Source: JAATFY01 sp049276515 (GTDB lineage: Bacteria; Pseudomonadota; Alphaproteobacteria; UBA9219). Taken from it: a stretch of 13,839 nt of DNA. The stretch lies in assembly GCA_049276515.1 (NCBI GenBank), contig JBASWO010000170.1, positions 1-13,839 on the forward strand, written 5' to 3'. Each line of letters opens with the position of its first letter. Position 1 is the first letter of the stretch. Position numbers and translations under genes: made by a program. Below are positions 1 to 6,745 of this stretch, in pieces. The notes beneath the pieces are model-generated. The model saw only the letters and a program-made list of their open reading frames with translations. It made no database searches and was not told the origin of the DNA.

Positions 1-243
1 ATTGATGCTTTGCGTCAACCAGACAAAGTCAGACGTAAAAGGCATATGGCAGCGCCCGGCTCCTAAAACCATATTAATCACATCACATGAGGAATGATGG
101 AAAAACTTATCTGTAGAGAGCCAATGTAAGAGTGACAGCGCTTCATAAACAATCAAGGCGCTAGATAAAACGGCACCCATAAAGCGCAAGGATCCAGCCG
201 TGCTTTCACGGAACGAAAACCATCTTTCAAGAAATGCGCTCAT
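1..243 (-). CDS. Putative small membrane protein, 3' end outside the window
   Basis: An open frame runs on the minus strand from an ATG at 243 to the window edge (81 codons, no stop), so the C-terminus is missing. A GAAAGG Shine-Dalgarno sequence lies about 7 bases before the ATG, and the start is 27 bases after the EEP gene stop, so it is probably the third gene of that operon. The N-terminus is amphipathic and charged (FLERWFSFRES), followed by one hydrophobic segment at about residues 21-42 (FMGAVLSSALIVYEALSLLHW). Two cysteines (C53, C65) follow in a region likely outside the membrane core. I do not recognise the family. In E. coli the comparable locus ends with the multi-pass protein YbhN, but nothing here specifically resembles its N-terminus. 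The reading frame and start are well supported; the function is unknown. Confidence 0.6.
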   Translation of the reverse strand, partial: MSAFLERWFSFRESTAGSLRFMGAVLSSALIVYEALSLLHWLSTDKFFHHSSCDVINMVLGAGRCHMPFTSDFVWLTQSIN

Positions 244-270
244 GGGAAACCTTTCTTATCGGCGTGGAGA

Positions 271-1035
271 CTATCGCGAAATAGCGGCTTCGACAAGCAA
301 AGCAGCATGATCGGAGTAAGGTTGCGGTATGACTTTGAGCTTCGTCACTTCAAGCAAATCACGCGAGCAAAGGCAAAGATCCAAGACCAAATGCCGCTTA
401 TGAAAGCGGAAGGTCGGCTCATCCTCTTTATTGAGAAGCGTTAAGCGCCCGCTTTCCACTAAAGCCTCGAGCTCACCAAAACCCGTCAAAATATTGAAAT
501 CTCCAAGCAAGAGTGCGTTGCCTGGCGTTTGTTTGATGAGATCACCGATCTCTTTGATCTGCAAGGCACGCACTTTCCGACTGAGAGCAAAATGCGCAAA
601 AAAGAGTGTAATGCCATCGGCCAACATAATTTTATAGATGAGGCGTTTGGTGCCGTTACTGAAGAAGATTTTCTCATGCGAATAGTTTTTCTTTGCTATA
701 AAAGCATTGCTTTTACCGCGCGTCAGGAAAAAGGAGCGCAGAAGACTACCGGGCGCATATTTATTCTCGACATCAAAGAAACTATATTTTTCGCTCAACA
801 AGGCTTCAAGCTGATTAAAACGCGCCGAGGTAAAAGAGCCATTATCAATCTCGACAAAACAACAGATATCCGGATCTTCAAGGGCAATGATATCTGATAA
901 TTGCTTGAGCGCTATTTTTTGCACATGTTGTGATGAATAAAAATGGCGATGCGCTAATCCAATATGATGTGGCAAACCGCCATTGATCCCGCGCGCATAA
1001 CCCAGATTACTGAATAGAATTTTGATATTTTCCAT
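271..1035 (-). CDS. Endonuclease/exonuclease/phosphatase (EEP) family protein, YbhP-like
   Basis: A 254-residue protein with the ordered motifs of the EEP (DNase I/sphingomyelinase-like) fold: Asn10 in SNLGY, the metal-binding Glu62 in FVEID, His148 in FAHFAL, Asp179 and Asn181 in LLGDFN, Asp219 in VLDLCLC, and the C-terminal SDH (Asp242-His243). The full catalytic set is present, so it should be an active metal-dependent phosphodiesterase or phosphatase. The substrate cannot be read from the sequence. There is no signal peptide. The ATG at 1035 is preceded by GAGG with 5-base spacing and lies 7 bases after the stop of the phospholipase D-like gene, so the two are probably co-translated. In E. 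coli the EEP gene ybhP sits next to cardiolipin synthase clsB. The same pairing here suggests a role in phospholipid metabolism rather than DNA repair; that role is inference from context. Confidence 0.88.
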   Translation of the reverse strand: MENIKILFSNLGYARGINGGLPHHIGLAHRHFYSSQHVQKIALKQLSDIIALEDPDICCFVEIDNGSFTSARFNQLEALLSEKYSFFDVENKYAPGSLLRSFFLTRGKSNAFIAKKNYSHEKIFFSNGTKRLIYKIMLADGITLFFAHFALSRKVRALQIKEIGDLIKQTPGNALLLGDFNILTGFGELEALVESGRLTLLNKEDEPTFRFHKRHLVLDLCLCSRDLLEVTKLKVIPQPYSDHAALLVEAAISR

Positions 1036-1042
1036 CTCAGCC

Positions 1043-2146
1043 TCAGTAAAAAACCTTAAGGATACGCCCCAGATACCCCATAGCTATTTTCCAAGCCGGT
1101 TTCTGCGCCAAGACATTTGCTGTAAGAAGCTCACTAGATTTTAAATCATTCATAAAATGATCCTTTAACTGCAACACCGCCTCTTTATGTGTGATGACGA
1201 CATTGGATTCGCGGTTATGAAAGAAACTCAGAACATCCATATTGGTACTGCCAACCGTTGCCCAGCGATCATCAATAATCATCGTCTTATTATGTAAGAC
1301 AGCTGGTTTATAATGATACATACGCACCCCCGCATCCATGAGAGCTTGGGCATAAGAAAGACAGACCCAATCAGCAAAAGGCACATCTGAATGATCGGGC
1401 ACGAGCAGTCTGATTTCGACCCCTTTTTGTGCAGCCTCTGTAATAAGCCTTCTGAATTGTTTATTGGGCGCAAAAAACGCTGTGCTGATATAAATATATT
1501 TCTCCGCACTACCGATCCCACGAATAAGTTCATCATAGATCAGATAGCGCTCAGCCTTGGGGCGGTTTTGCAGATATGTGAACTCGCCCTCTAAAGTGAT
1601 CCGCTCAGGCAAACTGCGCTTTCTTTTGCGTTTAAAGGATTGCTCTAGATTGTGAAAGGCAACTCTCACCTGCGCTGCAATAGGACCTGTGATCCGGATT
1701 TGTGTATCACGCCAGCCCTTCATGCGCGCAGCAATACATACGCCACCGGCATACACGATGGTCTCATCCACCAAAAGGGTTTTGACATGCGTACGAGGAA
1801 ACCAGCGCCACGGCGTCAAGAGAGTGAGGTATGTAATAGGGTGATAAAAATAAAAGCGTGCGCCTTTTCGGCGCAATCTCCGGATAATACGCGAACCGTG
1901 CAACGCAAAGCTGCCGAATTTATCGCAGACAACAAAGACACGGATGCCTTCTTCTGCTTTCTTAATAAAAAGTTCTAAAAATTTGCGTCCAAGAGCATCT
2001 TTTTCAAGAATATATTGCTCAACCTCAATAGATTTTTTGGCGTTGGCACAATCCTGGTACATCGCCTCCCACGCTTCATCCGTGGAAAGATAAAACCGCC
2101 ACTCCGCTGCGGACTTAACTGAACTGATACCATCCATGCCCGTCAA
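1043..2146 (-). CDS. Cardiolipin synthase-like phospholipase D family protein (ClsB/ClsC type)
   Basis: A 367-residue protein with two complete HKD catalytic motifs: H120-x-K122-x4-D127 followed by GG, and H285-N-K287-x4-D292 followed by GSTN. This duplication defines the PLD superfamily, and the spacing is that of bacterial cardiolipin synthases, which join phosphatidyl groups to make cardiolipin at the inner membrane. N-terminal transmembrane helices, as found in ClsA, are absent, which favours the shorter ClsB/ClsC type. The basic stretch KRKRKR near residue 172 could contact lipid head groups. The start is chosen as TTG at 2146 because AAAGG lies about 9 bases upstream; the ATG at 2137 (three codons in) is 18 bases from it. 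It heads an operon with the EEP gene 7 bases downstream. An assignment to a specific Cls paralogue, or to a general PLD phosphodiesterase, is not settled. Confidence 0.88.
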   Translation of the reverse strand: MTGMDGISSVKSAAEWRFYLSTDEAWEAMYQDCANAKKSIEVEQYILEKDALGRKFLELFIKKAEEGIRVFVVCDKFGSFALHGSRIIRRLRRKGARFYFYHPITYLTLLTPWRWFPRTHVKTLLVDETIVYAGGVCIAARMKGWRDTQIRITGPIAAQVRVAFHNLEQSFKRKRKRSLPERITLEGEFTYLQNRPKAERYLIYDELIRGIGSAEKYIYISTAFFAPNKQFRRLITEAAQKGVEIRLLVPDHSDVPFADWVCLSYAQALMDAGVRMYHYKPAVLHNKTMIIDDRWATVGSTNMDVLSFFHNRESNVVITHKEAVLQLKDHFMNDLKSSELLTANVLAQKPAWKIAMGYLGRILKVFY

Positions 2147-2270
2147 ATGAGCAACCCTTTTATAAAGAATCCATAAGCAACACTGGCCTCATCATTATAG
2201 AGAAACTTATTGCATTTCGGCCAGGCTTCATTGCACCTTTTGCGATTATATCACCCCTAATGAGGTTATC

Positions 2271-2594
2271 ATGTCAAAGAAACACATACTCGCCCTCCTC
2301 GCATGCATGCTTTTAGCTGCTTGCTCATCGAGCAAACCAAAAATTCTTCAAGCTTCGCCTCAAACTGAGGCCATTCATGTAACATCCGGCATGGCGACCC
2401 AAATTGAAATGCCTGAAGGACGCATTCAATCCGTAACCGTGGGCAATCCTAATATGGTGAGCGCGGAGCGTAGTGAAAATGTTGTCAGTCTGATTGGCAA
2501 GGAACAAACAGGCGAAACCAATCTCATCATCCGCTCGAATGATGGTGGCGATGTGACAGTTCATCAGTATCGCGTGATTGTTGAACAACGCTAA
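2271..2594 (+). CDS. Lipoprotein with a stand-alone secretin N-terminal-like domain
   Basis: A 107-residue protein with a textbook lipoprotein signal: KK near the start, a hydrophobic core, and lipobox LAAC with the lipidated Cys18. The ATG has GAGG 5 bases upstream. The mature part (about residues 38-105) reads as one small beta domain: MPEGRIQSVTVGNPNMVS, then NVVSLIGKEQTGETNLIIRS, then HQYRVIVEQ. This pattern of a basic strand, VGNPN, a G-K-x-x-G-x-TNL turn and a closing strand is typical of the N-terminal domain of CpaC/RcpA-type pilus secretins, and resembles the VirB9/TrbG N-terminal domain. In those families the domain precedes a much larger beta region, which is absent here. No pilus or secretion genes are nearby. 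It may be an outer-membrane accessory lipoprotein that docks onto a secretin encoded elsewhere; that role is inference. Confidence 0.75.
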   Translation: MSKKHILALLACMLLAACSSSKPKILQASPQTEAIHVTSGMATQIEMPEGRIQSVTVGNPNMVSAERSENVVSLIGKEQTGETNLIIRSNDGGDVTVHQYRVIVEQR

Positions 2595-2599
2595 ATAAA

Positions 2600-2629
2600 A
2601 ATCCCCTCCTGCATGGACGGGAGGGGATT
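2600..2629. terminator. Shared terminator between convergent lipoprotein genes
   Basis: A 10-bp perfect stem (2600-2609 with 2620-2629, ATCCCCTCC core) closes a 10-base loop. Read on the minus strand it is followed by TTTTTATTT, so it is a good intrinsic terminator for the lipoprotein gene at 2648-2929. On the plus strand it starts 6 bases after the upstream lipoprotein stop but is followed only by TTAGTTAG, so termination in that direction should be weaker. Confidence 0.85.
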
Positions 2630-2647
2630 AGTTAGAAGCTAATAAAA

Positions 2648-2929
2648 TTAGCGTGTTTCGTAAGTTGTTTCTGATTCCGTTGTGCTCTTATTGAAAAGGC
2701 CCTTCGGATCACGGCTTGTCTTTGATTTAACAGTAGCCTTCTTATTACCGTACTCATCATACTGAACGTCAGTTTCAATCTTCTTTTCGGTTTTTGTACC
2801 GTAAGCGTTAGTTGAAGACTGTGTCTTTTCATATTTACCTGGTGGCAAAGTAGCCGGATTATCAGATGTACATGCGGAAAGACCAAATGCGCCAGCTGTA
2901 ACAGCCAGCAATAACAGTGACTTTTTCAT
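2648..2929 (-). CDS. Small periplasmic lipoprotein, unknown function
   Basis: A 93-residue lipoprotein: MKK, a hydrophobic core, lipobox LSAC with Cys20, then a short, highly polar mature part rich in Thr, Lys, Ser and Tyr. The mature sequence is repetitive in character (TEKKIETDVQYDEYGNKK, then KATVKSKTSRDPKG) and ends TTESETTYETR. It looks like a beta-rich or flexible, surface-tethered protein. The start is the ATG at 2929, because GGGAG lies 5 bases before it; the in-frame ATG at 2941 would put four extra residues before the natural MKKSLLLL signal and lacks a ribosome site. Transcription ends at the shared hairpin at 2600-2629. I do not recognise a family. Confidence 0.8.
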   Translation of the reverse strand: MKKSLLLLAVTAGAFGLSACTSDNPATLPPGKYEKTQSSTNAYGTKTEKKIETDVQYDEYGNKKATVKSKTSRDPKGLFNKSTTESETTYETR

Positions 2930-3224
2930 AGCAACTCCCATTGATGTTTACTTACCAATCATCAAACTGAGGCTTAGCGCATAAGCTTTCGATAAGGGGA
3001 GCAGCAGAAATATATAAATGCGAGATTTGGAATCAGCTTTACCAAAGTCCTTAGCCCTGCCCCGACGCAGATTATAAAGTTATTGGTAAGCGCATCCGTT
3101 CACTCAAAGTCAGCCCCAAGTCCTTTGTGCAGATGCAACATCGCCTACATCCTGTAGAATTTTTTCAATGTTACTGAACCCAAATATAGTTAAGGGTCAT
3201 ATTATTGCTTATTTTCGGATCGTA

Positions 3225-3253
3225 TTGACCGGTTTTACTTTCAAGCGCTTAAT
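3225..3253 (+). promoter_or_regulatory. Sigma-70-type promoter candidate for the sorting-signal protein gene
   Basis: TTGACC (3225-3230, 5 of 6 to the -35 consensus) is separated by 17 bases from CTTAAT (3248-3253, 4 of 6 to the -10 consensus). A start near 3260 would give a leader of about 40 bases before the ATG at 3300, which has AGGAG 6 bases upstream. The rest of the 358-base gap 2942-3299 holds no gene I can support. Confidence 0.45.
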
Positions 3254-3279
3254 TGGCTCCAATATTTTTACGAGCGCTC
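3243..3279. repeat. Two related 8-bp palindromes, possible operator pair
   Basis: AAGCGCTT at 3243-3250 and GAGCGCTC at 3272-3279 both fit RAGCGCTY. Their centres are 29 bases apart, about three helical turns. The first overlaps the -10 element candidate, the second lies in the predicted leader. A repressor could bind both, but two short palindromes may also be chance. Confidence 0.25.
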
Positions 3280-3299
3280 ACACATTTTAGGAGAGCACA

Positions 3300-3878
3300 A
3301 TGGCTACGATTAGTTTTCAAGTTGCCGTTAAACCCGGCACACTTAATGGTTATATTGATGGCTTCCGCGGTGCTGTAGGCGTTTACACAGCTAAGAACGC
3401 AAGCCTACCTCTCGATAACAAAGACATCTTTTGCATCAGCCCAAATTCTGAAGCGATTATGAGCAGTGCCACTTACACCATTACACCTGGTGTTGTAGGC
3501 CAAACTCCTTTTACGCTTAGCCAAATTAATGCCATCCAAGGCATTACAAGCAAATATTATATGGTTGGTGATACATCACCTGCAGCCATGGCAAAAACTG
3601 TTCTTGCGAACTGGCTTGTGGTCAATCCAGATCTCGTTATTACCGGCATGAACCCGAGCATTGTTGCTGCTGCTCAATTTGATGCACAACAAGGCTTGGC
3701 AGGTAATCTAGAGATTGCCTCATATCTCAAATTCACAACTTTTGTGAACGCAAATTCACAGAACTTCCTCAATGTCTCAGAAGTACCGCTGCCGCCTACA
3801 GCTTGGCTTATGCTCACAGCACTCTTCGCAGTCTTCTGTGTTACGCAACTACGCAAAAACCGTCTCAGAGCATTCTAA
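3300..3878 (+). CDS. VPLP-CTERM-like sorting-signal protein lacking a signal peptide
   Basis: A 192-residue protein. The last 31 residues are a tripartite exosortase-type sorting signal: VPLPP (162-166), a transmembrane helix (about 167-183, AWLMLTALFAVFCV), then a basic tail (RKNRLR). This matches the VPLPA-CTERM variant of PEP-CTERM signals, by which exosortase/archaeosortase-like transpeptidases process exported proteins at the inner membrane. Such proteins normally carry a Sec signal peptide, but this one begins MATISFQVAVKPG with none, and an in-frame TAG four codons upstream rules out a longer start. The AGGAG site 6 bases before the ATG confirms the start. Residues 1-160 are Thr/Ala/Asn-rich with alternating hydrophobic residues (ITPGVVGQTPFTLSQINAIQ) and a single cysteine (C45), and match no family I know. 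No exosortase is encoded in the window. A strong terminator follows. Confidence 0.72.
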   Translation: MATISFQVAVKPGTLNGYIDGFRGAVGVYTAKNASLPLDNKDIFCISPNSEAIMSSATYTITPGVVGQTPFTLSQINAIQGITSKYYMVGDTSPAAMAKTVLANWLVVNPDLVITGMNPSIVAAAQFDAQQGLAGNLEIASYLKFTTFVNANSQNFLNVSEVPLPPTAWLMLTALFAVFCVTQLRKNRLRAF

Positions 3879-3898
3879 GCATATTTGCTTTTATTATT

Positions 3899-3934
3899 TA
3901 ACGGCGACACCTATAGTGTCGCCGTTATTCTTTT
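3899..3934 (+). terminator. Intrinsic terminator
   Basis: A 12-bp perfect stem (3899-3910 with 3916-3927, core AACGGCGACAC) with a CTATA loop, followed by TTCTTTT. It begins 20 bases after the stop of the sorting-signal protein gene and isolates it from the receiver/PEP-utilizer gene. Confidence 0.92.
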
Positions 3935-4006
3935 GGGATAGTGCCTATACTAAGCTGTGCAGTTAAAGACATTACAGGGATCAATTATTGAGTTCAGGCA
4001 TATCTT

Positions 4007-6448
4007 ATGACTTTTAAAAATATTTGGATTTTTGATGATCGTGCTGACCGATCTGATGGTTTTGAAGAAGACATTCAGATCTTTTTCCCCGAAGCCTCTT
4101 TTGAGGTCTTTGATGGAGCCTATGATTTTTTCATAAAATTCGAAGACCTCACAGCCGAGAACTTACCTGAAGTCCTTATCTTTGATGCCTATGATCACCA
4201 GTCAGATTTAGCTGGATATAAAAATCTTATGAAGGTTGTTGGCACCCTTAAAACCAAATTCCCTGACTACAATCCATCTTATATTCTGTTTATGTCAGGT
4301 GACTTGCGATTATCTGTAAAGTGCCAAAACCGTGCGCAAGCAGAAGAAATGATTCCGCCTGAAGATATTTTCTCGATTGAAAAAAGCGAGGTTTTTAAAG
4401 CCCAACAATTACATAAGAAGCGCGGCCCTATTCGCCAAGAGGAATTATATTTTGGCTATACTGCTTTTCTCAATAAAGCCTTAGGACTTCAACTTCCTAT
4501 CAATGGAGAGGAACTAACTGCTTATGCAGTTGAGCATAATATGCTTGAGCCCATGGAGGTTATTTCTATGGCGATGGGTAATGAGCTTGCACTAACAGCT
4601 GCTTTAAAAGCACTAAACCATCAAAAGGATTCAGACTGGTTGGATTATTCTGAAGTGCCGTGGGAAGGCCTCGATTACCGCACTACCCGAAACCACAGAC
4701 AAGACTCTGGACGTTTTCATCTCATGGCTGGACCCTGCGTTCAAGGCATAGCTGTTTTTGATCCTGAAGAAGCCGTTGCCTTAAAACGTGAAGGAAAGGC
4801 ACCCATTCTTATTACAGAGCGTTTTGAACATGACTGGTATGAATATATAAAACATCTCTCAGGTCTGGTTGTCATGCAATCAGAAATACCTGGCCATTTG
4901 CAGCTTATCGCTGAAGCTCACGGCGTTGCTATATTAATTGCTCCCTTCACCGGTGATGATGTCATTAAAGAACATGAATTCGTATCTTTTAAGCAACCCG
5001 ACAAACCTCTGACAAAAATTTTATTCAAAGATGGCAAACCTCTACTTAGAACCATTTATGGTGCCATAGCTGAAGAAATTGAGACATTCCGTGAGCGCTG
5101 GGATCAAGGATATGGTGTAGGTCCAGGCCGTAAGTTAGAGCTCGATAAAAAGAAACTATTGATGAATGGCATCAGCATAAACGCAGGTGATGAAGTTACA
5201 CTTAATACAGGCTATAAAACGGGCGATATCTATAAAGGTCATATTCATATTGAGCCTTCTCGTGTCTACGAGTTTGTTGAATATGTCGAAGGTCTCTTTA
5301 GGAAAGCAGCTGATCAATATTGCCGGCCCGTACTGCATTTCAAATCGAATGTTGATACGTTAGAGCAGGTCAGAGATGCTTATATGCGCTCACCCGAAGG
5401 TATTGGGCTCGTTAGAACTGAACATTTAGCTTTTACTGATAAAGCCTCATTCCAAGCCCTTCATGCTATTTTTACTGAGAGCAGTGATCAAGCCAATGCG
5501 TATCAAACGCTTGCTGAAAGACAGGCTGAGCAAATGCATGCGCTCTTTGATGCCATTCAAGAGGCCCGCATGCTTGGCTATCGCCCCAATCCACTTTACC
5601 CTGTACGTATAAGGCTTCTTGATGCCCCACCAAGTGAAGTCTTGTCTCCTGCCGAGCTTTTGGACTTAGATCAAAAAATAGCTCCTGAAGATCAACGTGG
5701 CGCCCAATTGGGTCTTTTAAAGCCAGATCTCTATAGCAATCAGCTGGATGCAATTTTTGCCGCTCATAAAGCTTTTGTAGAAAAACCGCTGCCTAAAAAT
5801 GATTGGGATGTATTTGAGCTGCCTGCCTTAGAAGGTGAGAAGGAAGAAGAGCCTTATGAGCAGAAAGCCAAAATCAAACTTGAGATTATGGTGCCCACCA
5901 TAAGAACGCTTGAAGAGCTACTAGCCATCAAGCAAATGACGGCGGCCGCGGCTCAAAGGCTAGGTCTGTCTGAAAATGATTATGCCTTTGGCATGATGTT
6001 AGAAACTTTAGAAGCAGCCAACAACATTCAGTCCTTAGTCCCACATGTTGATTTCGTTAGCATTGGCTCAAACGATCTAACCAGTGAAGTGCTTGGTATT
6101 TCGCGAGGCGATCTCGATGCCCGCATGAAAATCATTACTCAAACAGATAAAAAAGTGGATCCATTTGTTCAATTAGATCCCCGCGTGCTTGAGGTTATCA
6201 AGAAAGCTGTGCAGCAGATCCGCTCTATCAATAAAAAGATGGATATTAGTTTATGTGGTGCGCATGCAGCAGATTTTACGACATTAAAATCTCTTCGCCC
6301 CTTGCGTCTCACATCAATTTCATTACCACCCAAGATTCGCAACCATGATGCATTGGCGGCTGATTGGTTCCTCTATGATTTTAAACAATGGTGGAATCGC
6401 CGCGAAGGACAATTACGGCGCCATAAGCCGGCCGCGCTTGCTGCCTAA
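4007..6448 (+). CDS. Receiver domain fused to PPDK/enzyme I-like PEP-utilizing module
   Basis: An 813-residue fusion. Residues 1-135 look like a response-regulator receiver: acidic pair D10-D11 (WIFDD), acceptor D60 ending a strand (VLIFD), S97 (LFMSGD) and K126 (SIEKSE). Residues 145-205 are helical. Residues 235-312 and about 390-412 form the phosphohistidine swivelling domain, with H297 in PGHLQLIAEAHGVAIL aligned to the TSH histidine of the family. Residues 440-790 are the PEP-binding barrel: R470 (GIGLVRTEH, PPDK-like), R536 (RLLD), E666 (MLETLEAA), N689-D690 (SIGSNDLT), R700 and C750 (LCGAH). So all PEP-site residues I can align to enzyme I (R296, R332, E431, N454, D455, R465, C502) are kept. 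There is no ATP-grasp domain, HPr-binding domain or GAF domain, so it is not PPDK, PEP synthase, PtsI or PtsP. It stands alone between terminators. The phosphoacceptor is unknown; H297-to-D60 relay is my inference. Confidence 0.85.
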   Translation: MTFKNIWIFDDRADRSDGFEEDIQIFFPEASFEVFDGAYDFFIKFEDLTAENLPEVLIFDAYDHQSDLAGYKNLMKVVGTLKTKFPDYNPSYILFMSGDLRLSVKCQNRAQAEEMIPPEDIFSIEKSEVFKAQQLHKKRGPIRQEELYFGYTAFLNKALGLQLPINGEELTAYAVEHNMLEPMEVISMAMGNELALTAALKALNHQKDSDWLDYSEVPWEGLDYRTTRNHRQDSGRFHLMAGPCVQGIAVFDPEEAVALKREGKAPILITERFEHDWYEYIKHLSGLVVMQSEIPGHLQLIAEAHGVAILIAPFTGDDVIKEHEFVSFKQPDKPLTKILFKDGKPLLRTIYGAIAEEIETFRERWDQGYGVGPGRKLELDKKKLLMNGISINAGDEVTLNTGYKTGDIYKGHIHIEPSRVYEFVEYVEGLFRKAADQYCRPVLHFKSNVDTLEQVRDAYMRSPEGIGLVRTEHLAFTDKASFQALHAIFTESSDQANAYQTLAERQAEQMHALFDAIQEARMLGYRPNPLYPVRIRLLDAPPSEVLSPAELLDLDQKIAPEDQRGAQLGLLKPDLYSNQLDAIFAAHKAFVEKPLPKNDWDVFELPALEGEKEEEPYEQKAKIKLEIMVPTIRTLEELLAIKQMTAAAAQRLGLSENDYAFGMMLETLEAANNIQSLVPHVDFVSIGSNDLTSEVLGISRGDLDARMKIITQTDKKVDPFVQLDPRVLEVIKKAVQQIRSINKKMDISLCGAHAADFTTLKSLRPLRLTSISLPPKIRNHDALAADWFLYDFKQWWNRREGQLRRHKPAALAA

Positions 6449-6462
6449 CAGGCTGAAATTAG

Positions 6463-6478
6463 CCCTTACGAAAAAGGG
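6463..6478 (+). terminator. Weak hairpin after the PEP-utilizer gene
   Basis: CCCTT (6463-6467) pairs with AAGGG (6474-6478) around an ACGAAA loop, 15 bases after the stop codon. There is no U-run after it (TTAATAAAAAC), so if it terminates it probably needs help. I see no other terminator in the 297-base gap 6449-6745, which otherwise holds only the bufferin promoter region and no gene. Confidence 0.3.
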
Positions 6479-6665
6479 TTAATAAAAACAATTACTTACT
6501 ATCCATCTCTGCGGGTTTTCGTGACGCGTGAACTCCTAATCATCTGGCCCCCAAAAAAAAATGCATAGCGCTCATTTTAGATGTAACCAAAGCCACAGAA
6601 ACGCCGAATGAGGGCTATGTAATTCTTTGGGAGCTCTACACCGCCTGATTCCTTCTTGCGTGGTT

Positions 6666-6690
6666 GAACCTGGAAAATTATAGTTTCGAG
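6666..6690 (+). promoter_or_regulatory. ECF sigma-type promoter candidate for the bufferin operon
   Basis: GAACC (6666-6670) lies 16 bases before CGAG (6687-6690), matching the usual ECF layout of an AAC-containing -35 and a CG-containing -10 at 16-17 bases. Bufferin operons in Caulobacter are known to be under ECF sigma factor control. A sigma-70 reading fails, since TATAGT (6679-6684) is only 9 bases from TTGAAC. A small palindrome, CCGATCTATCGG (6691-6702), overlaps the expected start site. No ECF sigma gene is present in the window. Confidence 0.4.
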
Positions 6691-6745
6691 CCGATCTATC
6701 GGTTTCGTGCTTACCTCACTAAACCCACAAATAAGGAGTTACTAC

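Noticed and set aside
529..897. 122-codon plus-strand frame inside the EEP gene
   Set aside because: The opposite strand encodes a complete set of EEP catalytic motifs; this frame has no ribosome site and no recognisable domain.
3168..3299. Possible 5' extension of the sorting-signal gene from an in-frame ATG at 3168, which could have supplied a signal peptide
   Set aside because: The frame is broken by a TAG four codons before 3300, the translated stretch (MLLNPNIVKGHIIAYFRIVL) is not a convincing signal peptide, and a good promoter and ribosome site lie downstream of it.
6664..6684. Sigma-70 promoter TTGAAC/TATAGT upstream of the bufferin precursor
   Set aside because: The two boxes are only 9 bases apart, far below the usable spacing; the ECF-type reading with 16 bases fits better.
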